From assembly GCA_934700335.1 (NCBI GenBank), contig CAKUXM010000005.1:43065-107064 (forward strand): a stretch of 64,000 nucleotides of DNA. The letters are read 5' to 3'. The notes beneath the pieces are model-generated. The model was given only the letters and a program-made list of their open reading frames with translations, was not told where the DNA came from and made no database searches. Origin of the DNA: an uncultured Candidatus Melainabacteria bacterium. GTDB lineage: Bacteria > Cyanobacteriota > Vampirovibrionia > Gastranaerophilales > Gastranaerophilaceae. Shown here piece after piece: positions 7,826 through 16,332 of the stretch (positions within the stretch are counted from its first letter, which is position 1; each line of letters starts with the position of its first letter). A program made the translations under genes and the position numbers.

Positions 7826-9091
7826 ATGAAAATTAATTGGCAAAAATTAAAAGCTATATCTCAAGCCGAAGTTGTAATGGCTTTGGTTATTATGAGTTTA
7901 GTTGTTTTAGCTTCAAAAAATATTACTCAAAGTAAGTTTAACTATGCAAAAAGAGTTCAGGCATACGCTGCGTGGAATAATTTAACTAAAATCGCCAGTG
8001 CTGTTGTAAGTGAAGGGGTTTTAGTTGAGGACCAATATACTTATAAAATGATTTCTCCTGTTTACAAAACAACAGAAAGAGGTTCATATTTACCCGATAT
8101 TTTAGACGTTAATGGGCAACCTGCAACTCACATTAATGGTGGTTTTTATGACAGATTGATTGAGCATTTTAATGTTTTGGACAGTGAAGCAGGTCCGACT
8201 TTTGAATGTAATAATTGTACTGATGTAGGTCATTTTGGTGAAGATAGAACGACACCGACAATGTATTTGTCAAATGGTATGACTTTGTTTATTTCGCCAC
8301 GTGCATATTCTTTTGGAATGAGAGCATTATCGACTACAAATATAGTTACAGATGCATTTAGAAATGATTTGAAATGTTTAAATGGTTTGCCTTCTTCTGT
8401 TTCGGGTGATGTTTCTTGTAATAGGGAAACAGAAATTGGTGCTTTATGTACTCCTATCGAAGCTAAATCGGCACCTGTTGCACCATATTCGACAAATTAT
8501 TCTGGAAATATTAATACTTATTTTAGAAATATCGCAGAATGTCCTTCTTGTTCTAATTTAAGTCAAACTACTCGTAAATATGAGGCGACTCCTATTTTTG
8601 AATATTTTCATGTTTTGTTTAAAAGTTTGAAAGTTAACCAATTATGTTCAGTAAAAAGCGAATCTTTTGTAAATGAAGCTTTTACTAGATTTTTAGCTGG
8701 AAGTTACTATATTGTGTTTGTTGATTCAGATGGACCAAGAGTTGGTACAAATACTTTGAATGACGATGTTTTAGAATTTTATGTTCTTTTGAATGGTGAA
8801 GTTTTACCGATTTCTCCAAAGATGCGTACGGGTGATTTTTTATTGGCTAATTTGTTCAGCACTACAAATGCCGGAGTTCGCTCAATTGTTTCTTCTGGTG
8901 TAGCTTTATCTCGAGCAATGTGTAACCAAAAATTCACAGGTAGTAACACTTTCTCCTATTTTAGTAATAATTTTATTCCAATCAGAGATTATTGCCCTAC
9001 TAACGCAGTTGAATGCCCTGCAAATACGACTTGTGATTACAGAGCTATGAAGGCAACTGTTTCAATTAGAGGTCGTGGTAAAACCGATTAG
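7826..9091 (+). CDS. Secreted protein with type IV pilin-like N-terminus
   Basis: The protein has 421 residues. After a short basic leader (MKINWQKLKA) comes ISQAEVVMALVIMSLVVLA, a hydrophobic helix with Glu at position +5 of a possible prepilin peptidase site. The -1 residue would be Ala, not the usual Gly, which weakens but does not exclude processing. The long C-terminal part has many Cys pairs (CNNC, CPSC, CPTNAVECPANTTC), consistent with an oxidising extracytoplasmic location. Pilins are usually 120-200 residues, so it is more like a large minor pseudopilin or adhesin. No pilus machinery is nearby. It ends convergent with priA, overlapping by four bases. Confidence 0.6.
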   Translation: MKINWQKLKAISQAEVVMALVIMSLVVLASKNITQSKFNYAKRVQAYAAWNNLTKIASAVVSEGVLVEDQYTYKMISPVYKTTERGSYLPDILDVNGQPATHINGGFYDRLIEHFNVLDSEAGPTFECNNCTDVGHFGEDRTTPTMYLSNGMTLFISPRAYSFGMRALSTTNIVTDAFRNDLKCLNGLPSSVSGDVSCNRETEIGALCTPIEAKSAPVAPYSTNYSGNINTYFRNIAECPSCSNLSQTTRKYEATPIFEYFHVLFKSLKVNQLCSVKSESFVNEAFTRFLAGSYYIVFVDSDGPRVGTNTLNDDVLEFYVLLNGEVLPISPKMRTGDFLLANLFSTTNAGVRSIVSSGVALSRAMCNQKFTGSNTFSYFSNNFIPIRDYCPTNAVECPANTTCDYRAMKATVSIRGRGKTD

Positions 9092-11295
9092 AGAATGTCT
9101 AATGGGTCAACATCAACTGCCAGTTTGATGTCTTTGGGTATCGTCATTTGGGATAAAAATTTTGAAATGAAGGAATGACCTTTTTCTTCAAGTTTATTTT
9201 TTATAAGTATTTGATATCTGTATTTGCCGTTAATTCTGCCAATTACGCATTCTGTCGGTCCTAAAACTTCAAGTTTTTCTTTTATGCCAAACTTATCAAC
9301 CAGTGTTCTTAATCTCAAAGCTATTTCCATTGCAGATTTTTCTGTTCTGAATTGATTATCGGCGCTTAGAATTAATCTAATAATTTTACTAAATGGAGGA
9401 TAATCAAAATCTTCTCTTGCTGTAATCTCTGCTTTGTAAAAATCGCTATAATCTTGTTCTTTAGCACTTTCTAAAGCGTAGAATTCGGGATTGTATGTTT
9501 GAAAAAGAACTTTTCCAGTAAATTTTCCACGACCAACACGCCCTGCAACTTGTGTAAGAAGTTGAAAACCTCTTTCTGGCGCTCTAAAATCAGGAAGATT
9601 AAAACTTGCGTCAGCAGAAATTACGCCAACAAGTGTTACATTAGGGTTATCAAGTCCTTTTGCAACCATTTGTGTACCAATTAAAATATCTATTTCTTTG
9701 TTTTGAAATTTCTCTAAAAGTCTTATATGTTCATTTTTACGAACTAAAACATCACTATCAAGTCTTGCAATATTTACATCAGGGAACATTTCTCTGATTA
9801 AAATTTCGACTTTCTGAATACCTAAACCTGTGTTGTGTAAAGCATTTGAACCACATTCTGGGCATTCATCAGGAAAACTCATTGTTTGTCCGCAATAGTG
9901 GCATTTGAAAACTTGTTCATCTGTGTGCCAAACCATTGGAATTGCGCAGTTTGGACATTCTAAAACTGTTCCGCAACTTTGACATTGTGTAAATGTTGAA
10001 AAGCCACGACGATTTACCAAAATTATGACTTGCTGATTTTTTTCTAATGTTTCCTTTATTTCAACTTCTAAAATCTTTGAAATCGTTCCTTTATATGCCG
10101 AACGCTTATGTTCTTGCATATTTATTATAGATGTTTTTGCCATAGGAACATTATTAAATCTGTGCATTAATTCAAAAAGTGTACCAGAATTTTTCGCCTT
10201 GTAATATGAAACAATATCAGGTGTTGCAGAACCTAAAATAAGAGGAGAATTATGGAATTCTGCAAGTTTCTCTGCAATAATCTTTGCATCATATCTTGGC
10301 GCTGGATTATTTTGTTTATAGGCACTTTCGTGTTCTTCATCGATAATAATTAATCCAATATTTTTAAGCGGAGCGAAAACTGCTGAACGAGCACCGGCAA
10401 GAATTTTTATTTCATTTCTATTAATTTTTTGCCATACATCATATCTTTCTCCATCAGAAATAGAACTATGCCAAATCGCAACATCGTTTATGCCAAATTT
10501 TTTAGTCAATCTCTTTGTAAGTTGTGAAGCTAGGGCAATTTCTGGCGCTAAAAACAGTACATTTTTGCCTTTTTTAATGGTATCTTTTATCAACTTAAAA
10601 TAAACTTCTGTTTTTCCAGAAGCGGTTACTCCGTGTAAAAGAATTGGAAATTTATTGTCAGAATTTATTTTATCTCTGATTTTTTCATAAACCTCTTTTT
10701 GCTCTCCTGAAAGTTCATAAAGTGGTTCAACTTTTTGGTCAAAAATTTGTAGCGGGTTTCTGTAGATTTCGTCAGAAGTTAATTTAATGCAACCTAAATC
10801 AATCAATTTCTTTATTGTTGTTCTTGTTGTTTTAACTTCTCTCTCAAAATCAATTAGTCTTGTTTTACCTTTTTCTTTCAGTGTTTCAAGAATTTCTTTT
10901 TGTCGTTTTGTAGCTTTTTCATCGCTTACAAATTCAATATAATCCTCTGTTCTTGAGTTTTTATCTAAAAGTTTTAGCGGAATTGCCATATTCAAAACAG
11001 TTACAAAATCTGTCATGTAGTAATTTGCAACCCATTCTAAAAGTTTTAAGTATTCAAGATTAAACAATTGAGTCGTATCAATAATTTTATTAATCTTTTT
11101 AGCCTTGATGTCTTCGGGTAAATAATTTGAAAATCCCACAACAAAGGCTTGTATAAGACCTTGACGCCCAAATGGCACTAAAACTGCCTGACCGATTTGA
11201 ATTATATCCTTCATATCGTCAGGTATTATGTAAGAAAAGGTTTTTACACCCAGTCCTTTAATATTTACAAGGACTAGGGCGTATTTATTATCCAA
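9088..11295 (-). CDS. priA: Primosomal protein N' (replication restart helicase PriA)
   Basis: A 735-residue superfamily 2 helicase that reloads the replicative helicase at stalled forks. In order: an N-terminal 3'-DNA-binding domain with VPFGRQGLIQAFVVG, Walker A (HGVTASGKTEVYF), the DEEH box (IIDEEHESAYKQ), LGSATPD, and the zinc-binding insertion with eight Cys (CQSC, CPNC, CHYC, CPEC). Then come GTQMVAKGLDNPNV and the arginine-finger region QVAGRVGRG. Length and motifs are typical and complete. It lies directly downstream of the PC4-like gene with a one-base gap, so they are probably co-transcribed. Confidence 0.97.
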   Translation of the reverse strand: MDNKYALVLVNIKGLGVKTFSYIIPDDMKDIIQIGQAVLVPFGRQGLIQAFVVGFSNYLPEDIKAKKINKIIDTTQLFNLEYLKLLEWVANYYMTDFVTVLNMAIPLKLLDKNSRTEDYIEFVSDEKATKRQKEILETLKEKGKTRLIDFEREVKTTRTTIKKLIDLGCIKLTSDEIYRNPLQIFDQKVEPLYELSGEQKEVYEKIRDKINSDNKFPILLHGVTASGKTEVYFKLIKDTIKKGKNVLFLAPEIALASQLTKRLTKKFGINDVAIWHSSISDGERYDVWQKINRNEIKILAGARSAVFAPLKNIGLIIIDEEHESAYKQNNPAPRYDAKIIAEKLAEFHNSPLILGSATPDIVSYYKAKNSGTLFELMHRFNNVPMAKTSIINMQEHKRSAYKGTISKILEVEIKETLEKNQQVIILVNRRGFSTFTQCQSCGTVLECPNCAIPMVWHTDEQVFKCHYCGQTMSFPDECPECGSNALHNTGLGIQKVEILIREMFPDVNIARLDSDVLVRKNEHIRLLEKFQNKEIDILIGTQMVAKGLDNPNVTLVGVISADASFNLPDFRAPERGFQLLTQVAGRVGRGKFTGKVLFQTYNPEFYALESAKEQDYSDFYKAEITAREDFDYPPFSKIIRLILSADNQFRTEKSAMEIALRLRTLVDKFGIKEKLEVLGPTECVIGRINGKYRYQILIKNKLEEKGHSFISKFLSQMTIPKDIKLAVDVDPLDIL

Positions 11296-11296
11296 A

Positions 11297-11533
11297 TTAT
11301 TCTTCCTCTGTCATAAATTCTTTTTTAGCTTCTTCAATAGCTTCTGCTAATAAATCTAAATTTTCTGGAGAGCAAGTTACACCTTTTTTAGTTGGCAACC
11401 AGTTAGCGCCGTCATCTGTTGTGTAATAAATTCTCATATCAAGGTAGCTTTTACCTTTGTATTCATTGATTGAAATTTGTAATTGTTCTGTAGCACTTCT
11501 AGGTACTGTTGCTATAATTTTTGCTTCTGCCAT
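11297..11533 (-). CDS. PC4/YdbC-like ssDNA-binding transcriptional coactivator
   Basis: A 78-residue protein matching the PC4 (transcriptional coactivator p15) fold: strands around KGKSYLDMRIYYTTDDGANW, a basic turn PTKKGVTCSPENL, then a C-terminal helix LDLLAEAIEEAKKEF. Bacterial members bind single-stranded DNA as dimers. A clear AAGGAGA lies upstream of the ATG. It sits immediately upstream of priA, another single-strand/fork DNA protein, so a shared role at exposed ssDNA is plausible but inferred. Confidence 0.8.
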   Translation of the reverse strand: MAEAKIIATVPRSATEQLQISINEYKGKSYLDMRIYYTTDDGANWLPTKKGVTCSPENLDLLAEAIEEAKKEFMTEEE

Positions 11534-11573
11534 AATTTTATCTCCTTATATTATTTCGATTGTATCACAATTT

Positions 11574-12191
11574 TTACATTGTTTCTAAAAGTTTAAAAAT
11601 TTTAAACATTGGTTCTTTTAATGTTTCAACAGGAACTTCTTCACTTAATTCTAGAGTTATTGTTGAAATATTTCTTTCTTTTCCGCAGTAAGTTCCAAAA
11701 CTTCCAGGAGTTGGATATCCTATATCATCATCTGTTGGATAATTTATTATCTTTGAAATCTCATCAGCAAGTGGCTTGCATTCACCATCATAGTTTACTA
11801 CACAATATGGTGAATGTATTGTTAATATTGTTTTTGGTTTGTATTCATCTATAATTTCAAGCATAAATTTTGTTTCAAGTTCGCTTGCAGGCTCATTTCC
11901 TCCAAAATAGTGCGGGTCATCTGATTTTATCCAATTCTTTGTTGGAAAATTCCTATTCAAATCGACATTATTAGCATTTTGTCTTGTTTTTAAGTTTTTA
12001 CCGTCAGGATTTAAACAAGGGATAAACATAAGGTTACTGTCATTTTCCTTTAAATACTTATTGATTAAGTATTCCCCTTGAGGTTCATCACCGTGAAAAA
12101 CTCCTATAACAAGAATATTCTTGCAACAATCATTTCCAAGCAATTCAATTTTATTTTTATTTTTTGATAAAGTTTCTTTTAAAATTTTCAT
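11574..12191 (-). CDS. M14-family zinc carboxypeptidase / murein peptide amidase-like
   Basis: A small 205-residue metallopeptidase of the M14 type, closest in size and motifs to MpaA-like amidases that trim murein peptides. Zinc ligands H33 and E36 (VFHGDEPQGE) and H126 (LTIHSPY) are visible, with substrate-binding NPDGKN, R70, NVDLNRNFP (R80) and the catalytic Glu E181 in TLELSEE. There is no signal peptide, so it should act in the cytoplasm, as does MpaA on recycled cell-wall peptides. The start overlaps the ftsY stop by one base, making it the third gene of a nusB-ftsY-peptidase operon. Exact substrate not shown. Confidence 0.82.
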   Translation of the reverse strand: MKILKETLSKNKNKIELLGNDCCKNILVIGVFHGDEPQGEYLINKYLKENDSNLMFIPCLNPDGKNLKTRQNANNVDLNRNFPTKNWIKSDDPHYFGGNEPASELETKFMLEIIDEYKPKTILTIHSPYCVVNYDGECKPLADEISKIINYPTDDDIGYPTPGSFGTYCGKERNISTITLELSEEVPVETLKEPMFKIFKLLETM

Positions 12192-13105
12192 TATTCAAAT
12201 AAAGCATTTATAAAATCTTTTGTATTAAAATCTTTCAAGTCTTCCATCTTTTCACCAATACCGACCAATTTTACTGGCAGTTTTAGGTCTTTTGCGATAG
12301 AAAGAATGATTGCACCTTTAGCGGAACCGTCAAGCTTTGTTAGCGCAACAGAAGTTAGATTTACAGATTCTGTAAATATTTTTGCTTGGGAAATACCGTT
12401 TTGACCTGTGTTTGCATCAAGCACTAGAATTGTTTCTCTCAATGTTTCAGGTGCATTTTTATCAAGAACTGTCTTAATTTTAGTCAATTCTTCCATTAAA
12501 TTAAATTTGTTTTGAAGTCTTCCGGCTGTATCAATCAAAAGCACATCAAAATTTTCATTTTTAGCCTTTTGAATTGCTTCAAAAACAACAGATGCAGGGT
12601 CAGCTTTATCACGTCTAATGATTTCAGCGCCAGCTCTTTTTGACCAAATATCAAGTTGTTCTTCTGCTGCCGCTCTAAATGTATCTGCCGCAGCCACCAT
12701 AACTTTTTTACCTTGTTGCTTAAAGCTATATGCAAGTTTACCAATTAACGTAGTCTTGCCAACGCCATTAACTCCGCAAATGAAGTATGTATTTAATTCG
12801 CCGTCTTTATAATTTAATTCAGTAGAGCCGGCATCGTTCAACACTTTTTCAAATTCATCTTTCAAATATTGTTTAACAACAGAAGGTTTGATTTTGTCTT
12901 GATTTCTTAATTTATCAACCAATTCGCTTGCGTAATTTACGCCCAAATCAGCGCTAATCAATAAATCTTCCATATCATCAAGGACAAATTCTGAAAATTC
13001 TTCTTCTTCTGAAATATTATTAACAACATTTGTTACAAGACTCTTTGTCGTATTTGTAACCGCTTCTTTTATAGTCTTTATGCTATTTGAAAAAAATCCA
13101 AACAT
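12191..13105 (-). CDS. ftsY: Signal recognition particle receptor FtsY
   Basis: SRP GTPase that docks ribosome-SRP complexes at the membrane. The 304-residue protein has a short N-terminal amphipathic helix (MFGFFSNSIKTIKEAV) in place of the long acidic domain of E. coli FtsY. The NG domain is complete: G1 GVNGVGKTTLIGKLA, DTFRAAAEEQL, DTAGRLQNK and TKLDGSAKGA. Start and stop each overlap neighbours by one base (nusB upstream, M14 peptidase downstream), showing translational coupling. The final Gly of the usual TKLD.TAKGG is Ala here, a small change. Confidence 0.96.
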   Translation of the reverse strand: MFGFFSNSIKTIKEAVTNTTKSLVTNVVNNISEEEEFSEFVLDDMEDLLISADLGVNYASELVDKLRNQDKIKPSVVKQYLKDEFEKVLNDAGSTELNYKDGELNTYFICGVNGVGKTTLIGKLAYSFKQQGKKVMVAAADTFRAAAEEQLDIWSKRAGAEIIRRDKADPASVVFEAIQKAKNENFDVLLIDTAGRLQNKFNLMEELTKIKTVLDKNAPETLRETILVLDANTGQNGISQAKIFTESVNLTSVALTKLDGSAKGAIILSIAKDLKLPVKLVGIGEKMEDLKDFNTKDFINALFE

Positions 13106-13758
13106 TATTTTAAATCTTCTTTTCTAACTACTTTTGCTAAAATACCGTTCACAAATGATGGAGAATCTTCTGTTGAATACTTTTTAGCAAGTTCAACAGC
13201 TTCATCAATTACCACCTTCATTGGCGCTTCTTTGATGTAAACCATTTCTGTTATTGCAATTCTTAAAATATCTTTATCAATTCTAACCATTCTTGAAATG
13301 TCCCAACCTTTTGAACATTCTTGAATTGTAGCATCGATTTCTTCGTTATAAACTTTGTATCTGTCTACAATCTTTTTAATATATTCCTTTACTTCTGACT
13401 GACACTCAAGTGTTGCCATTTCTGCAATTTCTAGTGCTAATAATGCATTTTCTGCAATGTTCAACATTTCCTCAATTCTTCCAGAAAAATCAGAAGTCAA
13501 TGGTACTGGAAGGTTGCTTACTTCAATTGGTCTTGATAAATTTTCTGGGTGTTCTGTTTCAACTTCATCAACATATTCTTTCATTTCCATTAATTTACCA
13601 AGTGTTAATTGTAAACTTTCTGAAGAATTGTTTGTTAAAATTCTTACTGATTTTAATAACATTTCATCAATATCTGTTGAAGTATATTCTGTAATTTTTT
13701 TATCAAATTGCGAAAATAATATAAGTGCTAATTCTCTAGCTGCTCTACGTGCTTGCAT
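13105..13758 (-). CDS. nusB: Transcription antitermination protein NusB, long cyanobacterial-type form
   Basis: NusB binds boxA RNA with S10 and helps rRNA antitermination. The N-terminus (QARRAARELALILFSQFD) and the C-terminal half (GWDISRMVRIDKDILRIAI to the end, with SFVNGILAKV) are diagnostic. At 217 residues it is longer than the usual 130-160: about residues 22-120 hold an extra helical stretch between the first and second helices. Long NusB proteins are, to my knowledge, typical of Cyanobacteria. AAGAGGT precedes the ATG. First gene of the nusB-ftsY-peptidase operon. Confidence 0.92.
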   Translation of the reverse strand: MQARRAARELALILFSQFDKKITEYTSTDIDEMLLKSVRILTNNSSESLQLTLGKLMEMKEYVDEVETEHPENLSRPIEVSNLPVPLTSDFSGRIEEMLNIAENALLALEIAEMATLECQSEVKEYIKKIVDRYKVYNEEIDATIQECSKGWDISRMVRIDKDILRIAITEMVYIKEAPMKVVIDEAVELAKKYSTEDSPSFVNGILAKVVRKEDLK

Positions 13759-13862
13759 GTTTTACCTCTTTTTCTAACTCTCTATAATTTAATGCTAACA
13801 TAAAAATGTTTTTATGCTAATATAAATTTAAAGAGTGTTTATTTTTAAAGAAAGGTGAACTT

Positions 13863-15038
13863 ATGAAAAGAGCAATCGTAGTAGTTATTGATTCAATGGG
13901 TATCGGTGCAATGCCAGATTGTAAAGATTTTGGTGATATCCCTGAATGCAATACTTTAAAAAATGTATGTAAATTTAATAACGGTTTAAATGTACCAAAT
14001 TTAGCTAAATTAGGTTTGGGTAACATTCAGGATTTTCAAGGTATCGAAAAGGTTTCAAATCCAATTGGTCAATACGGTACTATGAAAGAAAAATCAAACG
14101 GTAAAGATACAACAACTGGACACTGGGAAATGGCTGGTATCGTTTTAAAAGAAGCTTTTAAAACATTTACGAATACAGGTTTTCCTCAAGAAATTATTGA
14201 TGAATTTATTAAAAGAACAAATTGTGGCGGTGTTTTAGCTAACAAAGCTGCAAGTGGTACAGCTGTTATTGTTGATTATAATGACGAACACCAAAAAACT
14301 AAATTCCCAATTGTTTACACAAGTGCTGACAGTGTATTCCAAATTGCTGTTGATACAGATTTAATTCCGCTTGATACATTATACGATTGGTGCCAAATTG
14401 CTAGAAAAATGTTTGATGACATAGGAGTTACTGTTTCTCGTGTAATTGCAAGACCTTATCATGTTGTTGACGGCGTTCCTACTCGTATCGGTAAAGACAG
14501 ACGTGATTATGTTTTAGCTCCAGATCAAGATACAATATTAACTGATGTTGAAGCTAACAATGGTACAGTTGTTGCTATCGGTAAAATTGAAGATATCTTC
14601 TGCAAACAAGGTGTAACTCACGCTATACATACTGGTTCAAACAAAGAAGGTCTTGAATTAACATTAAAAGCAATTAATAATACTTTAGACTTAAAATCAA
14701 TTGAATACAAAGCTGTTCCTAATGCTGATAAATCATTTATCTTTACAAACTTAGTTGACACAGATATGTTATTTGGACACAGAAATGATGCTGCTGGTTA
14801 TGGTAAAGCTATTGAAGAAATTGATACTTATATACCAAAATTTATTGATGCTATGGGTGAAGATGATTATTTAATCATCACTGCTGACCACGGTTGTGAT
14901 CCAACTGTTCCTGGCACAGACCATACTCGTGAATATGTTCCAATTCTTATTTACAGCAAAAAATTGCAACCAAAAGACTTAGGTACTCTTGTTGGTTTTG
15001 ATAATGTTGCAAAATTTATCAAAGAATGGATATTTTAA
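13863..15038 (+). CDS. deoB: Phosphopentomutase
   Basis: Interconverts (deoxy)ribose 1- and 5-phosphate in nucleoside salvage. The 391-residue length is typical. Alkaline-phosphatase-superfamily metal sites are present: VVIDSMGIGAMPD at the start, the phosphorylated Thr in GKDTTTGHWEM, LFGHRNDAAGYG, ITADHGCDPT and GTDHTREYVP. A good AAAGGTG lies before the ATG. An 8-bp inverted repeat (CATAAAAA / TTTTTATG, 13799-13816) sits in the divergent region with nusB. deoC, the next catabolic step, is also in this window (23069-23722) but not adjacent. Confidence 0.97.
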   Translation: MKRAIVVVIDSMGIGAMPDCKDFGDIPECNTLKNVCKFNNGLNVPNLAKLGLGNIQDFQGIEKVSNPIGQYGTMKEKSNGKDTTTGHWEMAGIVLKEAFKTFTNTGFPQEIIDEFIKRTNCGGVLANKAASGTAVIVDYNDEHQKTKFPIVYTSADSVFQIAVDTDLIPLDTLYDWCQIARKMFDDIGVTVSRVIARPYHVVDGVPTRIGKDRRDYVLAPDQDTILTDVEANNGTVVAIGKIEDIFCKQGVTHAIHTGSNKEGLELTLKAINNTLDLKSIEYKAVPNADKSFIFTNLVDTDMLFGHRNDAAGYGKAIEEIDTYIPKFIDAMGEDDYLIITADHGCDPTVPGTDHTREYVPILIYSKKLQPKDLGTLVGFDNVAKFIKEWIF

Positions 15039-15044
15039 TTTGTT

Positions 15045-15076
15045 TGTTTTATCATATATTTTGTAGTGATAAAACA
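15045..15076. promoter_or_regulatory. 10-bp inverted repeat upstream of the ferredoxin gene
   Basis: TGTTTTATCA (15045-15054) and TGATAAAACA (15067-15076) form a perfect inverted repeat around a 12-base centre between deoB and the ferredoxin gene. No T tract follows, so it is a poor terminator. It may be an operator for the ferredoxin gene or an RNA hairpin ending deoB. Confidence 0.4.
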
Positions 15077-15107
15077 CTTAGACATTAATTAGAAAAAGGA
15101 GAACGAA

Positions 15108-15284
15108 ATGAACGTTAAAGTTGAAGACAGTTGTATCGCATGTGGCGCTTGTGAAGCAGTATGTGGCGACGTATTTTCAGTAGAAGATGTAGCTAAAGTT
15201 AATGCAGCTAATGTTGCAGCTAACGAAGATGCAGTTAAAGAAGCTGCTGAATCTTGCCCAGTAGGCGCTATCGTTGTTGAATAA
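15108..15284 (+). CDS. Small [4Fe-4S] ferredoxin
   Basis: A 58-residue gene with a strong ribosome site (AAAAGGAGAACGAA before the ATG). The pattern is C-x2-C-x2-C-x3-C near the N-terminus (SCIACGACEAVCGDVF) and SCPVGAI near the end. Cys 9, 12, 15 and the Cys of SCPVGA would ligate one [4Fe-4S] cluster. The fourth early Cys (C19) is followed by Gly instead of the usual Pro, as in ferredoxins where that Cys is not a ligand. It serves as a low-potential electron carrier in the cytoplasm. Single gene, ended by a strong terminator. Confidence 0.92.
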   Translation: MNVKVEDSCIACGACEAVCGDVFSVEDVAKVNAANVAANEDAVKEAAESCPVGAIVVE

Positions 15285-15309
15285 TTTATATTAACAACTA
15301 GATAAAAGT

Positions 15310-15347
15310 AAGGCGGTGAGTTTATCCAAACTCACCGCCTTTTTTTG
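15310..15347 (+). terminator. Strong Rho-independent terminator after the ferredoxin gene
   Basis: A perfect 14-bp GC-rich stem (15310-15323 / 15328-15341) has an ATCC loop and a T7 tract. The A run on its left side may also help stop atp operon transcription from the other side. Confidence 0.93.
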
Positions 15348-15387
15348 TAGTAATCAAATTTAACTAAAATCGTTTGCTTAAAACAAC

Positions 15388-16320
15388 TTATTTAAGTGCA
15401 TCTGCACCAGAAACGATTTCAACTAATTCTTGTGTAATTGCCCATTGACGAGCTTTGTTATAATCGATTGTAAGTACTCTTATCATTTCTTCTGCGTTAT
15501 TTGAAGCAGCTGACATTGCTGTCATTCGTGATGCAAGTTCGCTTGCTTGCGCTTCTAATAATGCTTGATATAACAAGTTTGTTATGTACATTGGAACTAT
15601 TTTTTGTAAAATAGCTTTTTCATTCGGTTCAAATAACATTAACGGATTAATTTTGTTGTCTTCTTCTTTTGCTTCAAGTTTATCGGGTTCAATTGGCAAA
15701 AGAGTCCAATTTTCAACTAAATATGACATCATGTTTTTGAACTTTGTAGTTACAATTTCAATCTTGTCGATTTTCTTATCAACATAGTATTGGGCCATGT
15801 CTTCTGCAATACGATGTGTGCCTTCAGCAGTTACATTGTTCATTTCTTCAACATAAGTTTTAGCTATTTCAAACTTGTAGCGAGGGTCATTTAGCTTTCT
15901 TTTGATTGAGCTAATACCTTTTTGACCAACGATGAATAAATGTGGTGTAATGCCCTTTTCTTCGTATTCTTTAACAGCTTTTAGCGTATGTCTTATAATA
16001 TTTGCATTATAAGCTCCTGCCAAACCTTTGTTTGAAGTTATAACAAGTATGCCAACTGAATCAACAGGTCTTTTTTTCAAAAGTGAAGGATAATCTTCAA
16101 TTGCTGATTTTAGGTTCAGTTCAGAGCTTTCGCAAGTTCCGCAAGCTGTTAACATTTTCTTGAAAACGTCAACAAGCATTGTTGCAAAAGGTCTTGCTGA
16201 TTTTACAGTTGACTCAGCTTTTTTGACCTTTGCTGCTGCCACCATTTTCATGGCTCTTGTTATTTTTTTAGTGTTCTCAACACTTTGTATTCTATTTTTA
16301 ATGTCTTTTAAATTTGCCAT
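15388..16320 (-). CDS. atpG: ATP synthase F1 gamma subunit
   Basis: Central rotor stalk of F1. The protein has 310 residues. The N-terminal helix ANLKDIKNRIQSVENTKKIT and MKMVAAAKVKKAE, and the C-terminal helix with ASELASRMTAMSAASNNA and YNKARQ..IT.EL.EIVSGADA, are the conserved coiled-coil ends that turn inside the alpha/beta ring. The middle (about 195-235) has an additional charged loop (PDKLEAKEEDNKINPL), in the zone where photosynthetic gamma subunits carry regulatory inserts, but it has no Cys pair. Last gene of the operon. No beta or epsilon gene follows, as in Cyanobacteria. Confidence 0.96.
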   Translation of the reverse strand: MANLKDIKNRIQSVENTKKITRAMKMVAAAKVKKAESTVKSARPFATMLVDVFKKMLTACGTCESSELNLKSAIEDYPSLLKKRPVDSVGILVITSNKGLAGAYNANIIRHTLKAVKEYEEKGITPHLFIVGQKGISSIKRKLNDPRYKFEIAKTYVEEMNNVTAEGTHRIAEDMAQYYVDKKIDKIEIVTTKFKNMMSYLVENWTLLPIEPDKLEAKEEDNKINPLMLFEPNEKAILQKIVPMYITNLLYQALLEAQASELASRMTAMSAASNNAEEMIRVLTIDYNKARQWAITQELVEIVSGADALK

Positions 16321-16332
16321 TGTTACTTTCCA

